Below are positions 8,559 to 16,808 of a stretch of DNA of 64,000 bases, piece by piece. The notes under the pieces were generated by a model. The model had not been told where the DNA came from. It saw only the letters and a program-made list of their open reading frames with translations, and made no database searches. Source of the stretch: Brevibacillus sp. SYP-B805 (GTDB taxonomy: Bacteria > Bacillota > Bacilli > Brevibacillales > Brevibacillaceae). Both the position numbers and the translations under genes were made by a program. Numbering within the stretch: position 1 is the first letter of the stretch; every line of letters begins with the position of its first letter. The DNA lies in assembly GCF_011059135.1 (NCBI RefSeq), contig NZ_JAALGD010000017.1:1-64000 (forward strand). Reading direction: 5' to 3'.

Positions 8559-8568
8559 ACCTTCATTA
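8549..8568 (-). repeat. vestigial CRISPR repeat overlapping the tracrRNA promoter
   Basis: On the plus strand GTAGCTAACCACCTTCATT resembles the start of the array repeat (GTGCTAACCATCTACATTT), with one inserted base and two substitutions. In transcription sense it is the 3' half of a repeat, located at the very 5' end of the tracrRNA and overlapping its -10 box. It may be a scar of the duplication that created the anti-repeat, or part of a guide-like regulatory RNA. Confidence 0.45.
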
Positions 8569-8594
8569 TATCTAGTTTTTCCAACCACTTTCAA
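8565..8594 (-). promoter_or_regulatory. promoter of tracrRNA
   Basis: On the minus strand TTGAAA (8594-8589) is followed after 18 bases by a perfect TATAAT (8570-8565). It lies immediately after the cas2 stop codon and points at the anti-repeat, with a predicted start about 7 bases past the -10. Confidence 0.75.
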
Positions 8595-8613
8595 CTTTAT
8601 CTTGAAATATTTG

Positions 8614-8907
8614 TTAATAGATCAGCTTGGTGAGATCTCTCGGCAGATATTCTCTTCCCACCGTTGAAATCCGTTTGGCCAATTGATCGCGGGTAACGGG
8701 TCCAATATGTACAAACATGACTTGATCCTCGAGATGGTGAATGATCTCGTCCAGCTTTACCTTCAACTCGGCTTCCTGCAGATCCGTCAGTTGGCAGATG
8801 AAAACGGAATATTGAACATGCTCCCCGTAGCCTTTCATCACCTTGTAGACCTTGCGCCATCGCTTGGGTTGGGTTATATCGTAACTCACCAGCACGTATT
8901 GTCTCAT
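8614..8907 (-). CDS. cas2: CRISPR-associated endonuclease Cas2
   Basis: Forms the Cas1-Cas2 integrase complex that inserts new spacers. The 97 residues are normal length. The start MRQYVLVSYDITQPKRWRKV shows the ferredoxin-like first strand with the conserved Asp10. Further signs are YSVFICQL at about 33-40 and the closing strand VMFVHIGP. A strong AAAGGAGGAGG lies before the ATG. It is last in the cas12b, cas4-cas1, cas2 operon, 14 bases after the fusion gene, and is followed by the tracrRNA promoter. Confidence 0.95.
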   Translation of the reverse strand: MRQYVLVSYDITQPKRWRKVYKVMKGYGEHVQYSVFICQLTDLQEAELKVKLDEIIHHLEDQVMFVHIGPVTRDQLAKRISTVGREYLPRDLTKLIY

Positions 8908-8921
8908 CCCCCTCCTCCTTT

Positions 8922-10586
8922 CTACCGGGTGGTGAGGGGACGATACTCGGGCAGTTCCCCTTCGAGATGACGGGCGAGCAGTCGCGCCTCCAGGTCCAGC
9001 GTTCGGCGATAGCTGATCTTGTAATCAAAGCTGGGGTGAGTCAACTCGTCATGCAGCCGACGTTCATACGCAGCAAAAAATGTATGCCGCCCCTGCTTCT
9101 TTAACTGGCAGCTGTCCTGTCCCCAATAGAAATCGTCAATCTCAATCTCTCCCGTATTCAGTACCCGCAAGACCACGCTGTCCGCGATGAGGGGACGAAA
9201 CGGCTCCATCAGATCCAGGGCCAGAGATGGTCTGCCGGGCTCGATGCGGTGAAAAAAGCCAAACAATGGGTCCAACCCCACTCGCACGCACGCGGCGATC
9301 ATATCCCGGACGAGCAAGGTATACCCCAGGGAAAGAAGAGCATTCACCGGGTCTTTGGGCGGTCTGCGGTTCCGCCCTTGCATGACAAGCTGTCCATCAA
9401 ATTGGGGTTGTTTTAACATGGCAGGAAAGGATTCCATGTACAGCCTGCCCGCTCTTCCCTCGTATCCCCGTAAACTCTCCAGACTATCTGCTTCCAGGGC
9501 GCGGTCTCGCAGGTCTTTTAACTCTTTCAGCACCTGGCGGGAGACGGAGCCGTTACGCCGCAGCAGGGTTCGTTGGTTGGCAATCTTGGCGTGGATAACC
9601 CAACGGGCGAGACGAAGAGCTACGTCCGGATGCTGGAAGCGAATGAATTGCTTTTGCCGCAAGTGAATGTTTTTCGTGGTGAGCGGGGTCGTGACGCCGA
9701 TCAATGTGCCATGCGTGCTGAGATAACTGATGGAGACCCCGCACGCCATCAAGGTATGGATAAGCTGGGTGGAGCATTGTACATGGCCCATCAGCGAGAT
9801 ATGTACGATGTCCTTGATCGGTACCTGATCGTATCGGTCGTCCTTGTAGGAAATCGTCAGGCTTTCCCCCTCCTTGCCAAGCCTGGCCCCAGGCTCTGCC
9901 ACATAGAGGACTCCTCCATCCGCCCGACTGGGTACAATTTTTCGGATGTTTGTGCTGACACCGAGCAAATAATTGGTCTCGTCCGGGAGACAGACATAAT
10001 TCATGGAGCAGCGAAAGCACTTGTTGGAATCTTTCAGAGGTCTGGGCATCTCCCCCTGCTCGATTTCCCGGGCCCGGTGAATGCAAGCTTTGGTCGCTTC
10101 GATCAGGGAATCGGTGAAGTCCACTTTGACCCGTTTGCGATTGCCCCGATAATAGAGATAGCCGTAATCGGATGCATACCCGTTCGCCCGCAGCAGCAAT
10201 CCCTGCGCACACAGCTGGATCTGGTCGTTCGGCCATGCGGTCCCGATTAGTTCATACGCTCCCACATGAAAGGATGGCGAGCCTTCAGGAGCAGAGGCGT
10301 GCTTTCCTTCCACGGGAGCCCACATCCCGTTTTCCAGGGTAACGGTGTCCAGTTTGCCGACCAGTTGGAGGGTATCATCCCCCAGATACAGACTGAGCGG
10401 AGCCGCTCCCCACATCTCCTCGGGAGCCATGTCTCCCTTGCGGCGGCGTTCCTCTGCCCGTCGATGCTGGGCGGCCCCTTCGATCGTATCCGGATTCTCT
10501 TCAAATAACCCCTGGACATGCATGATATGAAACAGGCGCTCACAATACTGAACTTCATTCAACATGCGAACCGGAATCGGCGGCAT
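8922..10586 (-). CDS. cas4-cas1: Cas4-Cas1 fusion, spacer adaptation protein
   Basis: Start set at the ATG (MPPIPVRMLNEVQYCERLF) preceded by GGGAGG; an earlier in-frame start would overlap cas12b. The product has 554 residues. The Cas4 half (about 1-205) trims prespacers and helps choose the PAM side: Cys15, Asp80 (KLDTV), Glu93-x-Lys95 (VEGK), then C-terminal cysteines 190, 193 and 199, giving a four-Cys iron-sulfur site with Cys15. The Cas1 half (about 210-554) is the integrase with Glu376 (RGYEGRAG), His446 (FFHRIEPGR), Asp458 and Glu461. A Cas4-Cas1 fusion is characteristic of type V-B. The gap to the cas12b stop is 37 bases. Confidence 0.95.
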   Translation of the reverse strand: MPPIPVRMLNEVQYCERLFHIMHVQGLFEENPDTIEGAAQHRRAEERRRKGDMAPEEMWGAAPLSLYLGDDTLQLVGKLDTVTLENGMWAPVEGKHASAPEGSPSFHVGAYELIGTAWPNDQIQLCAQGLLLRANGYASDYGYLYYRGNRKRVKVDFTDSLIEATKACIHRAREIEQGEMPRPLKDSNKCFRCSMNYVCLPDETNYLLGVSTNIRKIVPSRADGGVLYVAEPGARLGKEGESLTISYKDDRYDQVPIKDIVHISLMGHVQCSTQLIHTLMACGVSISYLSTHGTLIGVTTPLTTKNIHLRQKQFIRFQHPDVALRLARWVIHAKIANQRTLLRRNGSVSRQVLKELKDLRDRALEADSLESLRGYEGRAGRLYMESFPAMLKQPQFDGQLVMQGRNRRPPKDPVNALLSLGYTLLVRDMIAACVRVGLDPLFGFFHRIEPGRPSLALDLMEPFRPLIADSVVLRVLNTGEIEIDDFYWGQDSCQLKKQGRHTFFAAYERRLHDELTHPSFDYKISYRRTLDLEARLLARHLEGELPEYRPLTTR

Positions 10587-10623
10587 AGATGGCGAGAACC
10601 TCCCTTGTTCCCACCTGCCGACG

Positions 10624-13600
10624 TTACTGAAGTTGCTCTCGCAGCTTTTTCTCAATGCGTCTCTTTACCCAGAACCAGAATTCTTTCTGGGGAAGCCATC
10701 GGTCGGACGACCAGAAAAAACCGCTCGGGTCCCGAAACAAGGTTTTGTACCCTTCCTGGCTGTCTTCCAACTCTTCCATCTCGTCGGTCAACGATTCGTC
10801 GAATACCCCTTCTTCGGCCGGGTCAGCAGGTGTGGTTTTACCTTTCATTTTGGCAGAATGTTCCCACACATATACCTCACTCGTATCTGTCTGATTGATT
10901 TTTGCAAAATACCCTTTGCCAAACAGCTTCTTCATCTTGTCATAAGCGGGGATCAGGCCGCTTGTCGTCACCTTGCAAGGAACGCGAAAGATTTCCGTGT
11001 TCTGCTGCCAGAAGCGTTTCTGCAGATTTTGCGCAGCGTTTATGTCGGCATGTATCACGGCCAGCCTGGAACCGGATCGATCCGCCAACGTAACGAACAG
11101 CTCGCCGCCTGACCACGGCACAATCTGTCCGGGTTTCAGACTGCCTGTCTGATCTTCCCGAATAAAGCCATCCTTGATAAGCTGCTTGACCACGTAGGAA
11201 TTCGGCTGCAGGTCCTCTTCCTTCAGCGCGTGACAGCGGATGCCCGGAGCCCCCGTCTTGGCGTGAAAGCGGGACGTATAGGCGGAGTACACGTCTCCAA
11301 CCTGGATCCCGAACAGCTCCCCCTGGAGATAAACCAGCCGGGGGATGCTCCGATGGGCCCATTTCATCAACCGGTTGTTTTCCCGTCGGGGTCGATCGAG
11401 CGCGAAGCGGTAGCGACTCAGATCTTCGAACAGGATCATCTGGCAGGCCGGATACGCTTCCTTCCATTGTTTTTCAGCCTCATCGTACTTATACCCCAGA
11501 GCGGTCATGACGAGCAGATTGGCCATCTGCTTGAGACGATCATCCTTCACGTTCTGGATATGCTGCAGCTGCTGCGGAGCAAACGTTTCCTCCTTATCCA
11601 ACCGGTTGGGTTCGCCGGGTACCCGGCTGTGCTTGCTCCAGGCGATCAGCAGTTTTCGCGTCTCTTCCAACTCCTCGATATTCCACATGGACATGCCGGC
11701 GAGCCCTTTCCGATCGATTCTTAGCGATTTTCGCCAATGGCGCACGGCTTGTCCAATGACCGGCTCCAGCGTTCGGTGAGCGGCAACCAAAGCCTGCTGC
11801 CACCTCTCCGCAGGCTCGTGGATATAGTCAAACAGTTTTTCCAACTCTGTCTGCCACAGCTTCTGGTCCAGTTCTTGTTTCGTCTGCAAGGTTGCCAGCA
11901 GTTCATCCAGCTTGGCTCTCCTTTGCTCAGCCGTTCCCCGGGTGTGCAGACGCAGCACATCAGCCAACAGGCGTATCTGATAACGGACGAGAGAGCGGGC
12001 ATGAGCCCGTATTTTCCGCTGTTGTTCTATCTCGTCGGAAATCTTCTCACCCGGTAGTCTTAGCAGCAGACTGCGGCGATGGACAGCGTACAAGCCGGTT
12101 ACCGCAATCGGGTAGAACAGCTTTGTTTCCTGCTCGGCCGGTTTTTGCCGCATCACTTCAAAAATGCTGACAGCCGCCGCAGAGCGCTGCCCCAAATCAA
12201 CGCTCATCACCCGCATTCCCGCTTCGATCGTGTTCACTCCCGTCCCGACTGCCAGCGGGCTGTTTTGTATCCATGAAATCAGCTCGGCCGGCTTGTAGCC
12301 GGTGACCTTGGGCCAGTCCTTCGTGTTTACTTGCAAAACTTGCCCGATAGGCGTCTGCAGCCGGCCGTTTCTCATTGCCAAAAACGGCTCTATGTCGACC
12401 ACCACGTTGAGATAGACCGGCCCTGTTTCTCCGTCTGCCAGTCGATTGGAGGCTTTGCGCAAATGTCTCCGGTCAAACTGAATCTTCGCCCCTCCCAACA
12501 CCCCGGTGAGTTCGATGCCGGAGCTGTAATCGCGATACCTGACCTTTTGTTTTTTGTCAGCATATCCGTCCAGCCTGATTTGTCTCTTTAACTGTTGGGA
12601 GGCCCCGATCGCGACGGTGACATTCTCCCGCTCTACCCACGTTTCATTTTCCGGCCAGAGAAGACGGCTGAAGGTGACCTGGTACTGTTTTCCGTTCTGG
12701 CTGATTTCGTAGTCGTGAATATTGCCTCCCCGGGCGTCAAAACGAATCCACAGCGGATGCTCGACAGGATCGGGCAGGGTAAAGGTGGCGTCATGTCTAG
12801 CTCGCTGCAGCTTTTTCCTGACCCCATTATAGTCCGAATAGTGAAACAACCGATTGGGGTACCCTCTCCAAATATGGTGATGTTCCGGTTGGGACAAAAA
12901 TTGGTACACCTTGGGATCGCCAAAGGCGCCGGGCAGCGATGTCTGCACATCCGCGACCACCTGCCAGAACTGTTCCTGTGCCGCGTGTTCCGGCAGCTGG
13001 CTCCATTTCTCATACACCTGCTTCCATCCTCTGATCTGCCTGCGCGTAATCAGGTATTCGCTCTTGGCAGCAAACGATTCTTCCGCCAGTTCCACCTCCC
13101 GCTGTTTCTCGAACGACTGCAGAGCTTCCAGCCACGCTCCGCCATCGGCGAGATATTTGGCGTACAGCTCGTCTCTCTGCGCTTGCAGCTTCTGGTATTC
13201 TTCCGCCACCCGCCGGTTCCATGACTCCCAGGAAAGCATGCGCTCCAGCGCTTGTTGGAACATGTCCCTGTCGAAGGTACGGACAAATTGCCGCTTTTGC
13301 TTGGGCAGCCACTGAATCCCCTTCTGCTCGTCGGTAAACAACGGGAACAACGGTCGCAATCCAAACGCTTCCAGATCATTCAGAATGGACGCAGTGGGAT
13401 CTGCCGCCTTTTTGGCCCGATCCTTTTCTCTCTCCGCCTCCCAATCGGGGTGCCCTTCTTCTCTCATCTTCATCCAGCGCGGTTTTCTGCCTGATTTGGC
13501 CGTTCCTTTTCCTCCCTCGCTGTTGGGATCGACCAGCGGACTTAGAAACTTGCGGCTTAACATCTGGGCATCCCCTTTTTCACCGATCGCGGAGGGAACC

Positions 13601-13896
13601 AGCAGTTCATACAGCCGTCGGGACAGGTTCAGAATCTCATCATCGGTACCAGCATCCCCGGTCCAGTTGTTTCGTTTTTGCTGTGCACGCAGGGAATGAA
13701 GTAGTTCAAGACGCACGACCTCCCTGCTTTTCCCTGCGTATGGTTCCTGGCGCATCAGCGCGAGCTTGTTCATGTAATAGGCGATTCCCTGGTTGACGAT
13801 TTCGTGCGTCTTCCAGAGCCCCCGTCGCAGTTGGAGCATATGTTCCGCGTCACCGCTGCGGGTAACCAGTTTTACTTTGAAGCTTCTTACAGGCAT
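10624..13896 (-). CDS. cas12b: type V-B effector nuclease Cas12b (C2c1)
   Basis: RNA-guided DNA nuclease that uses crRNA plus tracrRNA; the family recognises T-rich (TTN) PAMs and cuts with one RuvC site. Start set at the ATG eight bases after GGAGG (MPVRSFKVKL); the product is 1090 residues, normal for Cas12b. Family landmarks: RRGLWKTHEIVNQGIAYYMN near 25, LVDPNSEGGKGTAKSGRKPRW near 121, LGGAKIQFDR near 467. RuvC residues are all present: Asp567 (MSVDLGQRSAAA), Glu824 (ILFEDLSRY) and Asp951 (HADINAAQNLQ). A TATAAA at 13959-13954 could be the -10. From memory it resembles a thermostable Brevibacillus Cas12b. First gene of the cas operon. Confidence 0.98.
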   Translation of the reverse strand: MPVRSFKVKLVTRSGDAEHMLQLRRGLWKTHEIVNQGIAYYMNKLALMRQEPYAGKSREVVRLELLHSLRAQQKRNNWTGDAGTDDEILNLSRRLYELLVPSAIGEKGDAQMLSRKFLSPLVDPNSEGGKGTAKSGRKPRWMKMREEGHPDWEAEREKDRAKKAADPTASILNDLEAFGLRPLFPLFTDEQKGIQWLPKQKRQFVRTFDRDMFQQALERMLSWESWNRRVAEEYQKLQAQRDELYAKYLADGGAWLEALQSFEKQREVELAEESFAAKSEYLITRRQIRGWKQVYEKWSQLPEHAAQEQFWQVVADVQTSLPGAFGDPKVYQFLSQPEHHHIWRGYPNRLFHYSDYNGVRKKLQRARHDATFTLPDPVEHPLWIRFDARGGNIHDYEISQNGKQYQVTFSRLLWPENETWVERENVTVAIGASQQLKRQIRLDGYADKKQKVRYRDYSSGIELTGVLGGAKIQFDRRHLRKASNRLADGETGPVYLNVVVDIEPFLAMRNGRLQTPIGQVLQVNTKDWPKVTGYKPAELISWIQNSPLAVGTGVNTIEAGMRVMSVDLGQRSAAAVSIFEVMRQKPAEQETKLFYPIAVTGLYAVHRRSLLLRLPGEKISDEIEQQRKIRAHARSLVRYQIRLLADVLRLHTRGTAEQRRAKLDELLATLQTKQELDQKLWQTELEKLFDYIHEPAERWQQALVAAHRTLEPVIGQAVRHWRKSLRIDRKGLAGMSMWNIEELEETRKLLIAWSKHSRVPGEPNRLDKEETFAPQQLQHIQNVKDDRLKQMANLLVMTALGYKYDEAEKQWKEAYPACQMILFEDLSRYRFALDRPRRENNRLMKWAHRSIPRLVYLQGELFGIQVGDVYSAYTSRFHAKTGAPGIRCHALKEEDLQPNSYVVKQLIKDGFIREDQTGSLKPGQIVPWSGGELFVTLADRSGSRLAVIHADINAAQNLQKRFWQQNTEIFRVPCKVTTSGLIPAYDKMKKLFGKGYFAKINQTDTSEVYVWEHSAKMKGKTTPADPAEEGVFDESLTDEMEELEDSQEGYKTLFRDPSGFFWSSDRWLPQKEFWFWVKRRIEKKLREQLQ

Positions 13897-14018
13897 AGGG
13901 TTGTCCTCCAAATCCTTATTTTTTGAACTATGCGTGGTGGAATTTGTGGAATATTTATAAGAAACAGTACATAGATTGGAAATTGAAAAGATTTCTTCGG
14001 GCGGGGGATGAAGTGTCC

Positions 14019-14090
14019 ATGAGTGACCTCATCATAATTTTGATCTTGATTATCGTTTTAATTATCGTCCTGAAAATTCCTACAGCTTGA
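14019..14090 (+). CDS. possible 23-residue hydrophobic membrane peptide
   Basis: ATG preceded by GCGGGGGATG about eight bases upstream opens a 23-codon frame that is nearly all Ile, Leu and Val after MSDL (IIILILIIVLIIVL) and ends KIPTA. It would be a single membrane helix. It lies in the gap upstream of cas12b, divergent from it. Peptides like this include type I toxins and small membrane regulators. No antisense RNA is evident by eye, so function is open. Confidence 0.35.
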   Translation: MSDLIIILILIIVLIIVLKIPTA

Positions 14091-14280
14091 CTACAGGTCA
14101 GGCCTTTTCGCATGTGAGTGCCATGTATCGACTAATACTCGATGCGGCCATGCGGGTGATGATCATCACCGGCACTTTGAACATCATGCGTGGTGGGCAG
14201 TTACCCAAATTTTAACATGTCCAGCATGTAAAAACATCACAGACAGGAAACCCCTTACATCAGTTCCCTTACTTTTTTAA
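14074..14280 (+). pseudogene. zinc-motif protein fragment
   Basis: An open stretch of 68 codons without a start codon, ending TAA at 14278-14280. It reads FACECHVSTNTRCGH, a His-rich run, then AWWAVTQILTCPACKNIT. The paired Cys motifs and W-x-x-x-Q-I-L-T-C-P-A-C are like the N-terminal zinc segment of DUF4145-type phage or restriction-associated proteins. That match is from memory and weak. The frame overlaps the hydrophobic peptide frame at its 5' end and may be the remains of a lost gene. Confidence 0.22.
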
Positions 14281-14286
14281 AGTCTC

Positions 14287-14312
14287 AGAGCGGTTAAAAC
14301 GCTCTTTTTTTT
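14287..14312 (+). terminator. intrinsic terminator
   Basis: AGAGCG/CGCTCT stem with a seven-base loop, followed by eight T residues. It ends whatever plus-strand transcription crosses 14019-14280. A second small hairpin (AGCCCTT/AAGGGCT, 14362-14380, then TTTTTT) follows 50 bases later. Confidence 0.7.
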
Positions 14313-14316
14313 GTAC

Positions 14317-14356
14317 ACAAAGTCCGTCCTGTCATGCGCGATGGTTCCCGCTCGCT
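14317..14356 (+). repeat. dispersed 40-bp intergenic repeat, copy 1
   Basis: Begins ACAAAGTCCGTCCTGTCATG and ends ATGGTTCCCGCTCGCT. Related copies are at 29926 and 31392; all three follow a hairpin and share the same right half without change. Confidence 0.6.
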
Positions 14357-14405
14357 TTCTAAGTAGCCCTTTACGAAGGGCTTCTTAATTTTTTCACTAA
14401 AAACA

Positions 14406-14441
14406 CAGACCCCCAACAAGATTAGCCTTGTCGGGGATCTA
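14406..14441 (-). terminator. terminator of the ArsR-SRPBCC gene
   Basis: In the minus sense CCCCGACAAG pairs with CTTGTTGGGG around GCTAAT, and TCTGTGTTTTT follows. It lies 36 bases after the stop codon of the minus-strand regulator gene. Confidence 0.7.
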
Positions 14442-14476
14442 TGACATCATCCTTGGTTTAACGTATAAAATTCGTG

Positions 14477-15208
14477 TTACAGTTCTACCAACACTTTTTC
14501 GAGCTGGTTAAGCATTTTCTCCCAACCATATCTCGCTCCGTTGATCGCTTGACCTTCCTCTTTGAATCCGGTTTGTTCGAGATGCAGATGGGTGGTTCCG
14601 TCCGGAGCTTTTTTCAAAGTCCATGTAACCGTAGTGCTTTCCGAACCGCTTACCCAAGTATAAGATAACTTATGAGGTTCATCCACTTCGAGTACTTCGC
14701 AATCTACAATTCCATTCCACCATTGTGTCGGCTCGGTCCGAAACTGAAATTTATGTCCAACGACCGGTTTAAAATCATTATCCATGATCCATTTCGCAAG
14801 AGTAGTCGAATCTGTTAAGGCAAACCACACCTGCTCGATTGAACTCGTAAAATAAAAATCTAGTGAAACGACCGGCTTCATTTTTTGTTCCTCCTGTAAT
14901 AAATGATTTAAAAGGAGCATTTTATCTTTCCAGAATTTCTCGTAAAAAGATACCCAATCTTGAATTTCTCTCAACGGAGCGGCATTCAGCCGATACCGCG
15001 TTTCCCTGCCGACTCTTCGGCTCGTTACGAGACCGGCATCTTTAAGGATCGCCAAATGCTTGGAAACCGCTGTACGGCCCATTTGAAACTGAACCGTTAA
15101 CTCATGGAGAGGCAATTCTTCCACATCTGCCAACAGACGAAGCAGTTTGCGCCGAGTTGGATCGGCAACGGCGTCATAAACATCCCGCATTTGACTTTTC
15201 TCGTTCAA
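14477..15208 (-). CDS. ArsR-type HTH regulator fused to an SRPBCC (AHSA1-like) domain
   Basis: 243 residues in two parts. Residues 1-100 are an ArsR winged helix (DPTRRKLLRLLADVEELPLH, then MGRTAVSKHLAILKDAGLVT). Residues about 108-243 are an AHSA1/START-like cavity domain (SLDFYFTSSIEQVWFALTDS, WWNGIVDCEVLEVDEPHKLS, GWEKMLNQLEKVL). The fusion is a known architecture in Bacillales; the cavity presumably binds a hydrophobic ligand that controls DNA binding (inference). Two palindromic operators lie 60-110 bases upstream, implying autoregulation. A terminator follows. It stands alone, with no obvious partner on its own strand. Confidence 0.85.
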   Translation of the reverse strand: MNEKSQMRDVYDAVADPTRRKLLRLLADVEELPLHELTVQFQMGRTAVSKHLAILKDAGLVTSRRVGRETRYRLNAAPLREIQDWVSFYEKFWKDKMLLLNHLLQEEQKMKPVVSLDFYFTSSIEQVWFALTDSTTLAKWIMDNDFKPVVGHKFQFRTEPTQWWNGIVDCEVLEVDEPHKLSYTWVSGSESTTVTWTLKKAPDGTTHLHLEQTGFKEEGQAINGARYGWEKMLNQLEKVLVEL

Positions 15209-15269
15209 AATCCCTCCCCCCTAATCATCATCGCCTAAAATGTTACCGATTAATCTCCATCGCTAAAAC

Positions 15270-15315
15270 GACACCAACTGGTGTCCAAATCATCATAGGA
15301 CACCAGTTGGTGTCC
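15270..15315. promoter_or_regulatory. tandem palindromic operators for the ArsR-SRPBCC regulator
   Basis: Two copies of an inverted repeat, GACACCAACTGGTGTC (15270-15285) and GGACACCAGTTGGTGTCC (15298-15315), with 7-8 bp arms and centres about 28 bases apart. They sit between the start of the regulator gene (15208) and the plus-strand binding-protein gene, so either or both may be controlled. Confidence 0.75.
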
Positions 15316-15520
15316 TGTCAAGTTTTCCTTGTCACTTTACTCCAGCCCAGCGCAAAGCTGCGGGCCTTTTCTTTATATGTCAATCAATTCGCAACATTAA
15401 TAATTCGCCAAATTGTATATATATTCCACATTGGATATACTTTCTGTTGACGAAACCGCTTACAATTGCTATGTTTATGAGAAGAAAGAAAAATCAACAT
15501 ACATCGGGGGTTGCATAAAT

Positions 15521-16729
15521 ATGCAAAAAACTGGCAAGTTTATTAGTTTGCTGATCTCCGCAATCATGATGGGCTCCGTAGTGGCTGGATGCGGCGGCGG
15601 TACTGGCAGCAGTGCCGACAGCAGTTCATCCGGCAATGCAGGCGGCGGCTCCAATGTCATCAAGATTGCCACCCAAAGCCCTCTCTCCGGCCCGCAGTCG
15701 CTGGAAGGGGAAGGCATCAAGCTGGGAGCCGAACTGGCGGTCAAAGATCGCGCAGAAGATTTCAAAAAGCTTGGCTTTGACCTGCAGCTCTACCCGCAAG
15801 ACGATCAGGCCGATCCGAAAATCGGCGTAGCCAACGCGGAAATGCTTATCTCTGATCCCGATGTACTGGCGGTGATCGGCCATTACAATACCGGCGTCGC
15901 CATTCCGTCCTCCGTCAAATACGAAGAAGCGCAGCTTGCCATGGTATCGCCTGCCAATACCGGCGTCCAGCTGACGGAAGAAGGAAAGAAAACAGTTAAC
16001 CGCCTGGTAGCGCGCAACGACCAAATCGCTCCGGCTGCTGCCAAATATGCGAAAGATCAGCTGGGGATCAAGTCGGTCTTCATCATCCATGACAAGACCT
16101 CCTATGGACAAGGTCTGGCGGATGAGGTGCGCAAAGCGTTCAAGGATCTCGGCGTGCAAGAGCTGGGATACGAGGGCGTAACTGCAGGCGAGAAGGATTA
16201 CAGCTCGATTGTAAACGTCGTGGTTGCGAAAAAACCGGATCTGATCTTCTTCGGCGGCATGTACGCGGAAGCCGGGATCATCGCAAAACAAGCAAAAGAA
16301 AAAGGCTTCACCGGCAAACTGATGGGCGGTGAGGGCCTCGAATCGACCGATATGTATAAAATTGCAGGCGACGCGGCTGAAGGCATCATCTATGCGACCG
16401 TCGTCGGCGACATCCGTTCCCAGGAAGAAGGGAAGAAGTGGGTGGAGCGTTATAAATCCACGTTCGGCAAAGACCCGGGCGCCTTCTCCGCATTCGCTTA
16501 CGATGCGGCCCTCGTGGCGCTGAACGGCATCGAAAAAGCCATCAAGGAAAACGGCAACAAGAAGCCGTCCCGTGAGCAGGCGGCGGCTGCCATCCGCGGC
16601 ACCACCGATTTCAAAGGGGAGTTTACGCAAGTCTCCTTCGACGAGAAAGGCGACAACAAGTACTCGCAAGTATATATCTATCGTTACGGAAAAGAGAAAG
16701 CCGAACTGGTCGGCGAGGCTGGCAAGTAA
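15521..16729 (+). CDS. branched-chain amino acid ABC transporter binding lipoprotein (LivK-like)
   Basis: Periplasmic-binding-protein type 1 fold with a lipoprotein signal: start at ATG (MQKTGKFISLLISAIMMG) after GGGGG; lipobox VAGC at about residues 22-25, then a Ser/Gly linker. The mature part begins IKIATQSPLSGPQSLEGEGI and shows DDQADPKIGVANAEMLI and GHYNTGVAIPSSVKYEE, the ligand-pocket region of Leu/Ile/Val-binding proteins. The 402 residues are full length. It is closely related to LivK at 25733 but stands alone with its own terminator, so it probably feeds the LivHMGF transporter encoded nearby (inference). Confidence 0.9.
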   Translation: MQKTGKFISLLISAIMMGSVVAGCGGGTGSSADSSSSGNAGGGSNVIKIATQSPLSGPQSLEGEGIKLGAELAVKDRAEDFKKLGFDLQLYPQDDQADPKIGVANAEMLISDPDVLAVIGHYNTGVAIPSSVKYEEAQLAMVSPANTGVQLTEEGKKTVNRLVARNDQIAPAAAKYAKDQLGIKSVFIIHDKTSYGQGLADEVRKAFKDLGVQELGYEGVTAGEKDYSSIVNVVVAKKPDLIFFGGMYAEAGIIAKQAKEKGFTGKLMGGEGLESTDMYKIAGDAAEGIIYATVVGDIRSQEEGKKWVERYKSTFGKDPGAFSAFAYDAALVALNGIEKAIKENGNKKPSREQAAAAIRGTTDFKGEFTQVSFDEKGDNKYSQVYIYRYGKEKAELVGEAGK

Positions 16730-16741
16730 CGAGCAGAGCTA

Positions 16742-16773
16742 GAAGCACCTATCCGCGTGATAGGTGCTTCTTT
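16742..16773 (+). terminator. terminator after the solo binding protein
   Basis: GAAGCACCTATC and GATAGGTGCTTC form a 12-bp stem around CGCGT, followed by TTTC. Confidence 0.8.
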
Positions 16774-16808
16774 CGTTGGACAGGTTGGACGCGCAAAGAT
16801 CGCATGCC

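Noticed and set aside
8922-10655. A longer start for the cas4-cas1 gene at 10655
   Set aside because: It would overlap cas12b by 32 bases. The ATG at 10586 has GGGAGG in front and gives the usual Cas4 N-terminus.
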